64,000 nt of DNA from JAFGPL01 sp963781805 (GCA_963781805.1 CAWAHF010000004.1:2356001-2420000); one strand, 5' to 3'. Positions 8,384 through 17,431 are shown, numbered from the stretch's first letter. Notes: generated by a model not told the origin, from the letters alone. Program-made: numbers and translations.

Positions 8384-9319
8384 ATGAATGCTGTCGTAAT
8401 ATATACAATACTTTCACTTAGCCTGTTGGGGATAACAGCAGCTATTATATTATTCCTGGTTGCCCAAAAATTTAAAGTATATGAAGATCCAAGAATTGAT
8501 GAAGTTGAAGCATCATTACCGGCTGCAAATTGCGGCGGATGTGGATTTGCCGGCTGCAGGAATTTTGCGGAGGTTTTGGTAAAGGCCGAGAATTTTGATA
8601 CCCTATACTGCCCGGTTGGAGGAAATGAAACCATGTCAACCATTGCCTCGATTCTCGGAAGAAATGCTGTTGAACAAGATCCGCTGGTCGCAGTTTTGAG
8701 ATGCAACGGCGCTTGTGAGTTCAGGCCCAAAACAACGCACTACGACGGAGCCGGAACTTGTGCAATTGAATCAGCATTATATGGCGGGGATACCGGTTGT
8801 CAGTTTGGTTGCCTTGGTTATGGCGATTGTGTTGACGTATGTAAATTTGATGCCCTCCATATGGACCCGGTTACAGGTTTACCGGTAGTTGACGATTTGA
8901 AATGTACCGCATGCGGTGCTTGTGTTAAAGCATGCCCCAAAAACCTTTTTGAACTGCGAAAACGGCAGAAAAAAGAAAGAAAAATATATGTTGCCTGCAT
9001 GAACGAAGATAAAGGCGGTTTGGCCAAAAAGTACTGTACTGTTGCATGTACAGGTTGCACAAAATGTTTTAAAGTATGTCCTTATGAGGCTATTACCATG
9101 GGAAATAATCTTGCCTTTATCGATTCTGAAAAATGCAGACTTTGCAGAAAATGCGTGCCTGAATGTCCGACAAATGCTATCATAGAAATAGGATTTCCTC
9201 CACCCAGGGAGCCAAAACCTGTAGAAAATGTTTCTGAAAAAGTTAATGGTAACACATCCGGAAACCCGGAAATAACTGATAACGAAAATTTATCTAATAA
9301 CATTAAAAACGAAAACTAA
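8384..9319 (+). CDS. rnfB: Ion-translocating oxidoreductase complex subunit B (RnfB), ferredoxin-type
   Basis: RnfB is the soluble-facing iron-sulfur subunit thought to accept electrons from ferredoxin and pass them into the Rnf complex. The 311-residue protein has an N-terminal membrane helix (about residues 4-27), a 4Fe-4S motif with C50, C53, C58 and C76 (NCGGCGFAGC...YC), and further cysteine clusters including CTACGACVKACP, CTGCTKCFKVCP and CRLCRKCVPECP. The C-terminal tail after about residue 275 is Asn/Glu-rich and low in complexity. It sits one base after rseC and one base before rnfC. Confidence 0.96.
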   Translation: MNAVVIYTILSLSLLGITAAIILFLVAQKFKVYEDPRIDEVEASLPAANCGGCGFAGCRNFAEVLVKAENFDTLYCPVGGNETMSTIASILGRNAVEQDPLVAVLRCNGACEFRPKTTHYDGAGTCAIESALYGGDTGCQFGCLGYGDCVDVCKFDALHMDPVTGLPVVDDLKCTACGACVKACPKNLFELRKRQKKERKIYVACMNEDKGGLAKKYCTVACTGCTKCFKVCPYEAITMGNNLAFIDSEKCRLCRKCVPECPTNAIIEIGFPPPREPKPVENVSEKVNGNTSGNPEITDNENLSNNIKNEN

Positions 9320-9320
9320 C

Positions 9321-10652
9321 GTGTTGAAGACCTTTTCAAAAGGAGGTGTCCACCCTTCCGAAAATAAATTATCTGCTGGTTTGGGAATAGAAACATTACC
9401 CCCTCCCAAAACTGTGACCATTCCTCTTTCACAACATCTTGGAATGCCAGCCAAACCTGTGGTCAATAAAGGTGATTCAGTCAAGGCAGGACAATTGATT
9501 GCCAAAGGAGACGGGTTTGTATCGGGCAATATTCATGCTTCTGTATCCGGTAAAGTAACCAAAATTGATACTGAACTTGATATCAGCGGATATAAGCGTC
9601 CTTGCATTATCATTGAGGTAATTGGTGATGACTGGATGGAATCTGTGGAAAAAACACCTGAACTAAAAAAAGAATTCAATTATACATCTGAAGAAATCAT
9701 TGCCAAAGTTCAGGAAGCTGGTATAGTTGGTTTAGGTGGTGCGACCTTCCCATCACATGTAAAACTATCCATACCAAGAGGAAAAGTTGCCGAATATCTC
9801 CTGATAAACGGGGTGGAGTGTGAACCTTATCTGACGTCCGATCAAGCCTTGATGCTGGAAAAAGGAGAAGAGCTTATGATAGGAATTCAGATAATGAAGA
9901 AAGCGCTGAATGTAAAAAAGGCATTTATTGGCATTGAAAACAATAAACCCGATGCAATAAGTCATATGCAAACCCTTTCGGGAAATTATGATGGGATAGA
10001 GGTTTGTGCTCTGAAGGTTAAATATCCTCAAGGCGGTGAAAAACAGTTGATTAAAGCAGTTTTAAACAGGGAAGTGCCTTCGGGTGGCTTACCTGTAGAT
10101 ATTGGTGCAGTTGTTTTTAACGTGGGGACAATTTTTGCCGTTTATGAAGCTGTACAAAAAAATAAACCTTTGTTTGAGAGAGTAGTGACTGTTACAGGTA
10201 AATCTGTAAAAAAACCTTCTAATTTCCGGACCCGTATTGGAACACCTATTTCAGTATTAATAGAAGCAGTCGGTGGAATGCCGGAAGATGCAGGAAAGTT
10301 AATCAGTGGAGGACCTATGATGGGAAAATCTTTTAGTGATCCTTCTGTACCTGTTATCAAGGGAAGTTCCGGAATTTTGATACTTCCCCAAAAAGAATCG
10401 AAACGACCGGTAGTTCAACCTTGTATCCGTTGCGCCAGGTGTGTTTCTGTTTGCCCTATGGGACTTGAACCCTACCTGTTGATGCCATTGTCTCAATATG
10501 GTTTATTCGAAAGACTTGAAAATGAAAAAGTCATGGATTGTATTGAATGTGGGTCATGCAGTTATATTTGTCCGGCGGGCAGACCGTTACTGGATTACAT
10601 CAGACTGGGAAAAACCAATGTTGGTAAAATAATACGTACAAGAAAAAAATAA
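9321..10652 (+). CDS. rnfC: Ion-translocating oxidoreductase complex subunit C (RnfC)
   Basis: RnfC is the NADH/NAD+-side subunit carrying FMN and two 4Fe-4S clusters. The 443-residue protein has an N-terminal barrel-sandwich region (GIETLPPPKTVTIPLSQHLG), the nucleotide-binding core (EAGIVGLGGATFPSHVKL, NGVECEPYLTSDQALM, KYPQGGEKQLI) and C-terminal cluster motifs with C368/C371/C374/C378 and C407/C410/C413/C417. It starts with GTG, one base after the rnfB stop, and its stop codon overlaps the rnfD start by one base (TAATG). That coupling suggests translational coordination. It lacks the long alanine-rich C-terminal extension seen in some proteobacterial RsxC. Confidence 0.97.
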   Translation: MLKTFSKGGVHPSENKLSAGLGIETLPPPKTVTIPLSQHLGMPAKPVVNKGDSVKAGQLIAKGDGFVSGNIHASVSGKVTKIDTELDISGYKRPCIIIEVIGDDWMESVEKTPELKKEFNYTSEEIIAKVQEAGIVGLGGATFPSHVKLSIPRGKVAEYLLINGVECEPYLTSDQALMLEKGEELMIGIQIMKKALNVKKAFIGIENNKPDAISHMQTLSGNYDGIEVCALKVKYPQGGEKQLIKAVLNREVPSGGLPVDIGAVVFNVGTIFAVYEAVQKNKPLFERVVTVTGKSVKKPSNFRTRIGTPISVLIEAVGGMPEDAGKLISGGPMMGKSFSDPSVPVIKGSSGILILPQKESKRPVVQPCIRCARCVSVCPMGLEPYLLMPLSQYGLFERLENEKVMDCIECGSCSYICPAGRPLLDYIRLGKTNVGKIIRTRKK

Positions 10653-11653
10653 TGAATAACCTACTAACCGTTTCACCTTCACCACACATTAACAGCAGTC
10701 AATCTGTAAGTAAGCTCATGTATGGAGTGGTGCTTTCGCTTGTTCCTGCATTCCTGATTTCGTTTTATGTTTTTGGAATCGGTGTATTGATCGTAACAGC
10801 AGTATCTATTTCTTCATGCCTGCTTTTCGAAATGTTGATTCAGAAATATATTCTCAATACAAAAGTCACTATTACCGATGGTTCTGCAATTGTCACAGGT
10901 TTGTTGCTGGCGTTTAACCTTCCGTCAAACCTGCCCTGGTGGATGATAATCGCAGGGAGTTTATTTGCAATCGGGATTGGTAAAATGGCCTACGGAGGTT
11001 TGGGTAATAATCCGTTTAATCCTGCGCTTGCCGGCCGTGTATTTTTGTTGATATCTTTTCCTGTTCAGATGACAAGCTGGCCCTTGCCCATGCAGTCCAA
11101 ACTTAGTTATCTGGATGCTGTTACTGGGGCAACTCCTTTGGGATTCTTTAAAGAGGAAATCAGAAGCGGCAAATTGGCAAATGAAATTATGAATCAGATA
11201 CCGGATAACATGCAGCTTTTTTTAGGTAAAATGGGAGGTTCTCTTGGAGAGATTTCAGCAATTGCCCTCTTAATAGGCTTTGCATGGCTTTTATACAAAC
11301 GAATAATTACCTGGCATATACCTGTTTTTATGATGGGTACCATTTTTATTTTTACCGGAATCCTATGGCTTATCGATCCTGCTAAAAATGCTTCTCCGGT
11401 ATTCCATCTTCTGACGGGAGGCGTAATGCTCGGTGCGATTTACATGGCAACCGACCTCGTAACATCTCCAATGACCAAACCGGGCATGATAATATTTGCC
11501 ATTGGAATTGGTTTTATTACAGTTATTATCAGGGTAGTTGGATCATATCCCGAAGGGGTGTCATTTGCAATTCTTATCATGAATGCATTTGTACCGCTTA
11601 TTAACAAATATGTCAAACCAAAACGTTTTGGTATGGAGGTGAAGAATGGCTAA
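10652..11653 (+). CDS. rnfD: Ion-translocating oxidoreductase complex subunit D (RnfD)
   Basis: RnfD is an integral membrane subunit with covalently bound FMN, homologous to NqrB. The 333-residue protein has about nine to ten hydrophobic helices. The flavinylation motif DAVTGATPL is visible with T161 as the expected FMN-bearing threonine. Other family signatures are LAFNLPSNLPWWM, GGLGNNPFNPALAGRVFLL and ATDLVTSPMTKPG. It overlaps rnfC by one base and rnfG by eight bases. Flavinylation would need an ApbE flavin transferase, which is not encoded in the window. Confidence 0.97.
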   Translation: MNNLLTVSPSPHINSSQSVSKLMYGVVLSLVPAFLISFYVFGIGVLIVTAVSISSCLLFEMLIQKYILNTKVTITDGSAIVTGLLLAFNLPSNLPWWMIIAGSLFAIGIGKMAYGGLGNNPFNPALAGRVFLLISFPVQMTSWPLPMQSKLSYLDAVTGATPLGFFKEEIRSGKLANEIMNQIPDNMQLFLGKMGGSLGEISAIALLIGFAWLLYKRIITWHIPVFMMGTIFIFTGILWLIDPAKNASPVFHLLTGGVMLGAIYMATDLVTSPMTKPGMIIFAIGIGFITVIIRVVGSYPEGVSFAILIMNAFVPLINKYVKPKRFGMEVKNG

Positions 11654-12221
11654 GAGAATAGAATCGACACTTGTCAACATGATCCTTTCGTTGATGCTGA
11701 TTTCAATGGGGATGTCTGCCACCCTGACATTCGTTTACCTGAAAACCAAAGGGCCTATTGAAAATGCCGCCAAACAAAAAGAAATTAGTGCTATAAAACA
11801 GGTATTACCCGCATTTAATAGTGATCCAATAGCAAACCAATTTCAGAAACAAGGATTGAAAATATATGCCCCTGAAAATAACAACCAACCTGTGGGTTAT
11901 GCAATTAAGACATACTCCGACAAAGGATTTGGAGGTAAAATTGAACTCATGGCAGGATTTCTTTCTGACAGTACAATTCACGATATTACTGTACTGCAAC
12001 AAAAGGAAACTCCCGGACTTGGAACCCGAATGACTGAGGATAAATTTAAGAATCAGTTCATTGGAAAGAATCCTGACAAATTCATTCTGAAAGTGAAAAA
12101 AGACGGTGGTGATGTGGATGCAATATCTGCGGCGACAATAAGTTCCAGAGCTTATTGCGATGCCCTGCAACGGGCATATGATTCCTTCAAACAAGTAGAA
12201 GATTCTATATCAACTAAATAA
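11646..12221 (+). CDS. rnfG: Ion-translocating oxidoreductase complex subunit G (RnfG)
   Basis: RnfG is a membrane-anchored, periplasm-facing subunit with covalent FMN, homologous to NqrC. The 191-residue protein has one N-terminal membrane helix (about residues 9-33), an FMN-binding domain with QKETPGLGTRM, and a C-terminal flavinylation motif AISAATISS with T164 as the likely attachment residue. The motif reads SAAT where SGAT is common; both Ser and Thr are retained, so it should still be a substrate. It overlaps the rnfD end by eight bases. A 14-base gap precedes rnfE. Confidence 0.95.
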   Translation: MAKRIESTLVNMILSLMLISMGMSATLTFVYLKTKGPIENAAKQKEISAIKQVLPAFNSDPIANQFQKQGLKIYAPENNNQPVGYAIKTYSDKGFGGKIELMAGFLSDSTIHDITVLQQKETPGLGTRMTEDKFKNQFIGKNPDKFILKVKKDGGDVDAISAATISSRAYCDALQRAYDSFKQVEDSISTK

Positions 12222-12235
12222 AAAACATCTCTGAA

Positions 12236-12832
12236 ATGGGAAATTTAAAATATCTGACCAACGGACTTCTCAAAGAGAATCCAAGCTTTGTGCTTGTGCT
12301 GGGAACATGTCCTGCCCTTGCTGTAACTACGGCTGCAATAAATGGTGTAGGCATGGGCGCTGCGACCACTTTTGTTCTTGTATGCTCAAATCTGTTGATA
12401 TCCGTTTTAAAAAATTATATACCGGACAAAGTGCGTATTGCAGCTTTTATTGTGGTTATCGCTTCTTTTGTAACCATTGTGGATCTTGTTATGAAAGCCT
12501 ACACACCTGACCTGTACAAAGCGCTGGGTATATTCATTCCTCTTATCGTTGTTAACTGTATTATATTAGGAAGAGCCGAAGCATTTGCCCAGAAAAACAA
12601 AATTTTCCCCTCTATTCTCGATGGTCTCGGAATGGGTTTAGGATTTACGCTGGCACTCACCTTGATGGGTTCTGTGCGTGAACTACTTGGAAATGGTTCT
12701 ATATTCAATGTAAAACTTGTAAGCGAAAATGCTTCTACATTCTTATTATTCATTTTACCTCCGGGAGCATTTATTACCTATGGACTTTTGATTGCAATTA
12801 TGAACCGTATCAGAGTGAAATTGAACAATTAA
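12236..12832 (+). CDS. rnfE: Ion-translocating oxidoreductase complex subunit E (RnfE)
   Basis: RnfE is one of two homologous six-helix membrane subunits (with RnfA) that form the core across which electrons and ions are thought to pass; it is related to NqrD. The 198-residue protein shows LKENPSFVLVLGTCPALAVT near the N-terminus, a motif with the cysteine used for a membrane 2Fe-2S cluster shared with RnfA, then IPLIVVNCIILGRAEAFA and GLGFTLALTLMGSVRELLG. It sits 14 bases after rnfG and 10 bases before rnfA. Confidence 0.96.
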   Translation: MGNLKYLTNGLLKENPSFVLVLGTCPALAVTTAAINGVGMGAATTFVLVCSNLLISVLKNYIPDKVRIAAFIVVIASFVTIVDLVMKAYTPDLYKALGIFIPLIVVNCIILGRAEAFAQKNKIFPSILDGLGMGLGFTLALTLMGSVRELLGNGSIFNVKLVSENASTFLLFILPPGAFITYGLLIAIMNRIRVKLNN

Positions 12833-12842
12833 AATTATTTGT

Positions 12843-13418
12843 ATGGAAATTATATTATTAATTATTTCGGCAGTACTGGTCAACAATGTAGTACTGGTTC
12901 AGTTTCTTGGAATCTGTCCGTTTCTCGGTGTGTCCGGTAAAATTGATACTGCCGTTGGAATGGGCCTGGCTGTGGTATTTGTAATGTCGCTCGCAAACCT
13001 TGCAACTTATCTTATTCAAAATCTTGTGCTTGTGCCGCTGCATATCGAATTTATGCAAACCATCACTTTTATTTTTGTAATTGCATTCCTTGTACAAATT
13101 GTGGAAATTATTCTAAAAAAATCAGTCCCCGCTCTTTATCATGCGCTGGGAATTTATCTCCCACTAATTACCACTAATTGTGCAGTGCTTGGTATTGCTA
13201 TTCTTGCAGTGCAAAAACATTACGATCTCCTTATGAGTGTGATTTATGCAGCAAGTATCGCAGTTGGATTTACCCTCGCCTTGATTTTAATGGCAGGTAT
13301 TCGTGAACAAATTAACCTTAATGATACTCCAAAAGGCATTCAGGGATTTTCGATTTCACTTATCACTGCCGGGTTACTCTCATTGGCTTTTATGGGATTT
13401 GCAGGGATAGTGAAATAG
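12843..13418 (+). CDS. rnfA: Ion-translocating oxidoreductase complex subunit A (RnfA)
   Basis: RnfA is the NqrE-like membrane subunit and partner of RnfE. The 191-residue hydrophobic protein has the family motifs NNVVLVQFLGICPFLGVSGK, including the cluster cysteine in GICPFLG, then LPLITTNCAVLGIAILAV with the second conserved cysteine, and VGFTLALILMAGIREQI. It is the last gene of the operon and is followed by a strong hairpin. With rseC and rnfBCDGE the full six-subunit complex is present, so the organism can couple ferredoxin:NAD+ oxidoreduction to an ion gradient. The coupling ion (Na+ or H+) cannot be read from sequence. Confidence 0.97.
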   Translation: MEIILLIISAVLVNNVVLVQFLGICPFLGVSGKIDTAVGMGLAVVFVMSLANLATYLIQNLVLVPLHIEFMQTITFIFVIAFLVQIVEIILKKSVPALYHALGIYLPLITTNCAVLGIAILAVQKHYDLLMSVIYAASIAVGFTLALILMAGIREQINLNDTPKGIQGFSISLITAGLLSLAFMGFAGIVK

Positions 13419-13544
13419 CTCAGATAAGATAAATATAAGGTTGAGAGACAGAAGCAGCTTTTCAGCAACAGAGAAAATTCAAAACTTTTAATCAGGTCAT
13501 AAAATTAAAATCAGCAAAATTGACAATTCAAAACTTAAAAATAT

Positions 13545-13574
13545 CAATCAATATTTTTGATGAAATATTGATTG
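13545..13574. terminator. Hairpin between convergent rnfA and the asparagine-synthetase-like gene
   Basis: CAATCAATATTT at 13545-13556 and AAATATTGATTG at 13563-13574 form a perfect 12-bp stem with a six-base loop. It lies in the 203-base gap between two converging genes, so it probably ends transcription from both sides. There is no clear T-run, so the mechanism is uncertain. Confidence 0.6.
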
Positions 13575-13621
13575 GAATAACTTGTTTCGCCAGATTTTTT
13601 ATATGAAAAAATTTGAATATC

Positions 13622-15130
13622 TTATTTATGCCCAAAAAAATTACGATATACAATTTTTAGATGATGCTTTATCATGTTTATAAAATTAAAAATACCAGTG
13701 TATTTGATAAATATCTGGGCATACTTTTCAAAACTTGGATTAACTGGAACGCAAAGGGTTTCTTTCCATAAATATTTTAAGATTCTGCGATGTAATAAGC
13801 AATCGTCTCTATTTCTGTATTTTCTTTTTGTAGATAAAAGAGTTATCATTAGTTGCCGGGAATTCAAAGGTAATATTTCTTCCTGTGCAATGTCTTTATT
13901 ACTCGGATAATGAGTACCCCATATTGTCATTCGGTTTTCCCAATAATGCAAGTCAAGTATATTAATATTATATTTATTACATAAATCTTCTACTTCATTT
14001 ATCCATTCGTTGCTTTTATATAAAGAATATTTAAAGTTTCCAATCCAAGTTAAATTAACCAAATCTAAACCTGTGATTTTTGATCTGTAGAAATCCCATG
14101 CATTCCTTCCTACCTCAGAGAAATTACCTGGTAAATTAATATAATCGGGGTATAATTTAAAATAGGTATTAATAAGAGGTAATCGGTTTTCATAAGGATA
14201 AAAAGTATTTTTAAGATAAATTTCTCTAAATTTCTCATCAATATCTTGATCCGCCGTTAATATATGAAATTTCAACCCTAAGGATTCCACTACTTTTTTG
14301 CCAATCCTAATATCAAGATGATTGGTTTTCATCTTGGGTAGTTTATATATATAATAAAACACATCTTGACTAATATTTCTGGATGCTGCGAGAAGAAATC
14401 GGGAATCCATTCCTGCCGTTATTGGGAGCATTAATTTTTTATATCTGTGATAAAGGGCTTTCATAAATCCTGTAACAAGATCTCCGGATTTTTTAACCAC
14501 CTCGTCGATTGGCATAATATTAATTCGTTCATTAGGCCAGAATCTAACTCTCTTTTTTAGATTAAAATCAAGATAATGATTGGGAGACAACTGATATATT
14601 TCATCATATATTGTGTAATGATAAATTCCTGCAAATTCTTTTTTAATAAAATAATCTGATTCAAAATAGGCTAACTTATCCTTATCGGTGCTTTTGGCAA
14701 TATTTAACAGGTTAGCTAATACATGTGGTTGTGAACCGCACCATATTTGGTCAGAAAATTCTGTATAATAAATTTTTCTTGCTGTTGCCGGATCATTAAA
14801 TATCTGAATAATTTCACCCTCAACAAAAATAAAAACATAACGACCCGTATAAATATTAGTTTTTAAAAGTAATTCTTTGAAACTATATGTAATTAAACTG
14901 TTAATTACATCGTTGTTAGTATATGTCGGATTATAGGGATCAAAAATATCTCCAAGCAGATATAATGAAATTTTATTTGAATTTCTAAATGAAAAATTCA
15001 AATCCTGATGATAATATAAATTATAAATGTTGTTTAATTGTACGTGATTGAAAAGACCTTCAATTTGCACAGAGGTCGGGGTTAAATAAAATTGTCTGCG
15101 GTAAATTAATCTATTGTAGTCTTCAGCCAT
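13622..15130 (-). CDS. Asparagine-synthetase-like protein, copy 1 (no glutaminase cysteine)
   Basis: The 502-residue protein resembles asparagine synthetases without being one. An N-terminal region (about 1-200) looks like the class II glutamine amidotransferase fold, with GRYVFIFVEGEIIQIFNDP and QIWCGSQPHVLANLL, but begins MAEDY and has no cysteine at position 2, so glutamine hydrolysis is not expected. A C-terminal region carries a PP-loop variant LPITAGMDSR (residues 235-244, compare SGGxDS) followed by GLKFHILTA, as in ATP-pyrophosphatase amide ligases. Such proteins adenylate a carboxylate and join it to an amine. A closely related copy lies at 15941-17431 on the same strand. There is no signal peptide, so it is cytosolic. 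Substrate unknown; lasso-peptide cyclase is a distant alternative without supporting neighbours. Confidence 0.7.
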   Translation of the reverse strand: MAEDYNRLIYRRQFYLTPTSVQIEGLFNHVQLNNIYNLYYHQDLNFSFRNSNKISLYLLGDIFDPYNPTYTNNDVINSLITYSFKELLLKTNIYTGRYVFIFVEGEIIQIFNDPATARKIYYTEFSDQIWCGSQPHVLANLLNIAKSTDKDKLAYFESDYFIKKEFAGIYHYTIYDEIYQLSPNHYLDFNLKKRVRFWPNERINIMPIDEVVKKSGDLVTGFMKALYHRYKKLMLPITAGMDSRFLLAASRNISQDVFYYIYKLPKMKTNHLDIRIGKKVVESLGLKFHILTADQDIDEKFREIYLKNTFYPYENRLPLINTYFKLYPDYINLPGNFSEVGRNAWDFYRSKITGLDLVNLTWIGNFKYSLYKSNEWINEVEDLCNKYNINILDLHYWENRMTIWGTHYPSNKDIAQEEILPLNSRQLMITLLSTKRKYRNRDDCLLHRRILKYLWKETLCVPVNPSFEKYAQIFIKYTGIFNFINMIKHHLKIVYRNFFGHK

Positions 15131-15359
15131 TCTAAATAAAACTAATTCAAACTAAATTAACGTTTGAGTATATTAATATGAGTTTATTCAATTTATACTC
15201 CAATTATGAAAATTAAGTTATAATAAATTTCACTAATGGGTACTAAAAATTAATATTCGTTCTTTGAAACTCTTTGTTTATCGCACTTATTGTGTTTATT
15301 ATATGCGTGACGATTTGAATTGAAAAGTTGGATTTTTGCTTTGAACTAAGCATTTATCC
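15131..15359. other. Intergenic region upstream of copy 1 and the transposase remnant
   Basis: This AT-rich gap must hold the promoter of the asparagine-synthetase-like copy 1 (minus strand) and the left flank of the IS4 remnant. I could not recognise a terminal inverted repeat or target-site duplication in it. Confidence 0.3.
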
Positions 15360-15775
15360 ATGAATCAAGGCAAATATATTTTCGCACAGCTTACAGATTT
15401 TTTACCGCGTAGAACCTTTGACCGAATAGTGAAAAATCATGATGGAAATAAATACGTCAGAACCTTCACTTGTTGGAACCAGATGCTCTGTATGGTTTTT
15501 GGCCAGCTCACTTCAAGAGAAAGTATGCGTGATTTATGTTGAGTCTTGAAGCTCACCAACCTAAATACTATCACCTTGTATTTGGTCAAACCATAACACG
15601 AAGGAATCTTGGCAAAGCCAATGAAAAGCTCAGTAATAAAATCTCTGAAGAGTTTACTTATGTCCTTATTGAGGCAGCCCGAAAGAGCTGTTATAAAACC
15701 GATTTTGAAGTTGAGATTGACGACATTGTTTATGTGTAAATCGTCCATTTTTGGATTTGCTTCAAGAATCACTAT
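15360..15775 (+). pseudogene. Degenerate IS4-family transposase (DUF4372-type N-terminal part)
   Basis: The first frame (15360-15542) encodes the typical start of Bacteroidota IS4 transposases: MNQGKYIFAQLTDFLPRR, then GNKYVRTFTCWNQMLCMVFG and TSRESMRDL. The reading then shifts: the continuation LSLEAHQPKYYHLVFG and NLGKANEKLSNKISEEF is found at 15536-15739 in another frame, consistent with loss of one base near 15537-15540. After IVYV a stop follows, and a short frame-shifted trace resembling VFxxASFR lies at about 15747-15775. The catalytic DDE core and roughly the last two thirds of a usual 380-400 residue transposase are missing, so the element is dead. It lies exactly between the two asparagine-synthetase-like paralogues. 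Confidence 0.85.
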
Positions 15776-15940
15776 TTACGTATAAAGACTTTTTCACCAA
15801 ATCCTAGAAAGAAAAAAGGGTCAGTATTCCTGGTTTACTTGTGCTTTTCACTCGAACCGATAAAAGAATTTAAAATGTATTAGCTTTTTATTATCTAATT
15901 CTTATGAAATATACTTTTTCCTAAGTTTATTCTTTTCTTT

Positions 15941-17431
15941 TTAACGCCTCAAAACATTCAATTTATCCTTTATCATAAGAAAAAAATGATACATCCCTGA
16001 ATATTTGATAATTTTTATATAAAATTTTTTGAAACTTGGATTAACAGGAACATCAAGGGTTTCTTTCCATAAATTCTTAATTATTTTACGATGCAAAAAT
16101 CCAATATCTTTATCTCTGTATTTTCTTTTTGTAGATAATAAAATTGTCATCAATTGCCTTGAGTTGAAAGGCAAAAATTCTTCCTGAGCTATATCCTTAT
16201 TGGATTGGTAATGTGTTCCCCAGATTGACATTCGATTCTCCCAATAATATAAGTCAAGAATGTGTACATTGAATTTATGGCAAATATCACCCACCTCATT
16301 TATCCACTGATCACATTTATCTATAACAAATTGAAAATTCCCACCTTGTGACAATCGGATTAAAGTCTTTCCATCAATTTTGGATTTGTAAAAATCCCAA
16401 AAGTTTCTTGCTACTTCAGCAAAATTACCGGGTAAATTAACATAATCAGGATATTTCTTATAGTATATGTCGTAAATGAGAGGTAATCTACACTCATAGG
16501 GATAAATAGTGTTTTTAAGGTAAATTTCTTTAAATTTTTCATCAATTTCTTCATGTGCAGTTAAAACATGAAATTTTAATCCCAGTGAATTAATTAATTT
16601 CTGACCGATAATTATATCAACATCCATATTTTCAGTTGATCCCATTCTATTAATATAATAGAAGACTTCCTGGCTGATTTCCTTAGTTGCAGCCAGCAAT
16701 AATCTGGAGTCCATCCCTGCAGTTACAGGAAGCATTAATTTATTATATCTGCAATAAATTGCTTTTATGCAGCCTTTAATGTTTTCACTAGCTGTATTAA
16801 TCACTGTATCAACAGGTAATTTTTGTAGTTCGCATCTCGGCCAAAACCTTACCTTCTTTTTCTGATTAAAGTCCAAATAATGATTTGGAGGTAACTGAAA
16901 TATTTCATCCCAAATGGTATGATCCAGAAACCCGGAATATTCATTCTTTAGAAAATGTTCAGAATTAAAATACAACAATTTCTTTTTATCATTACTCTTA
17001 GATATATTTAATAGTTCAGCAATTACATGTGGTTGTGATCCGCACCATATTCCATATGCTGATACGGTATAAAAAACCTTTCTGGCAGTAGCTGCATCAT
17101 TAAATATTAGCATATTATCTTTGTTAATATAAATGATTATATACCGGCCTGAATATTTATCACTTCGAACCAGCAAGTCATTAAAATTCTCTTTTATAAG
17201 TATTTTGATTATATCCTCATTTGAATAAGAAGGATTATATGGATCAAATATATCTCCTAAAATACACAACGAATTTTTTTCGGATTCAAGAAAAGTAAAA
17301 TTCAGATCAATATGATAATACAAGTTATACCGATCATTTAACCAAACATGATTGAAAATTCCTTCGATTGTTATTGATTTTGGAGTCAGATAAAACTGCC
17401 TTCGATAAACCAAATTCCTATAATCCTCCAT
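15941..17431 (-). CDS. Asparagine-synthetase-like protein, copy 2 (no glutaminase cysteine)
   Basis: This 496-residue protein is a clear paralogue of the gene at 13622-15130, alignable from end to end: both have YRRQFYLTP, IFDPYNP, ATARK, CGSQPHV, NHYLDFN, the PP-loop TAGMDSR (here about 237-243), YPDYVNLPGNF / YPDYINLPGNF, WENRM and STKRKYR. It too lacks an N-terminal catalytic cysteine (starts MEDYR), so it would use ammonia or another amine rather than glutamine. Both copies keep the PP-loop and run full length, which argues that both are functional. The IS4 remnant sits between them. Upstream lies pepD on the same strand, 118 bases away, probably a separate unit. Product and pathway are not known. 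Confidence 0.7.
   Translation of the reverse strand: MEDYRNLVYRRQFYLTPKSITIEGIFNHVWLNDRYNLYYHIDLNFTFLESEKNSLCILGDIFDPYNPSYSNEDIIKILIKENFNDLLVRSDKYSGRYIIIYINKDNMLIFNDAATARKVFYTVSAYGIWCGSQPHVIAELLNISKSNDKKKLLYFNSEHFLKNEYSGFLDHTIWDEIFQLPPNHYLDFNQKKKVRFWPRCELQKLPVDTVINTASENIKGCIKAIYCRYNKLMLPVTAGMDSRLLLAATKEISQEVFYYINRMGSTENMDVDIIIGQKLINSLGLKFHVLTAHEEIDEKFKEIYLKNTIYPYECRLPLIYDIYYKKYPDYVNLPGNFAEVARNFWDFYKSKIDGKTLIRLSQGGNFQFVIDKCDQWINEVGDICHKFNVHILDLYYWENRMSIWGTHYQSNKDIAQEEFLPFNSRQLMTILLSTKRKYRDKDIGFLHRKIIKNLWKETLDVPVNPSFKKFYIKIIKYSGMYHFFLMIKDKLNVLRR

Noticed and set aside
8365..8730. A 121-codon open frame on the minus strand
   Set aside because: It lies antisense within rnfB, whose cysteine motifs prove the plus frame; the antisense translation shows no domain.
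11805..12194. A 129-codon minus-strand frame
   Set aside because: It is fully inside rnfG on the opposite strand and has no recognisable features.
15437..15772. A 111-codon minus-strand frame
   Set aside because: It is antisense to the IS4 transposase remnant.
13622..17431. Lasso-peptide cyclase (McjC-like) reading of the asparagine-synthetase-like pair
   Set aside because: No precursor peptide, B-type protease or ABC exporter gene is near, and two tandem ligases without a protease do not fit.
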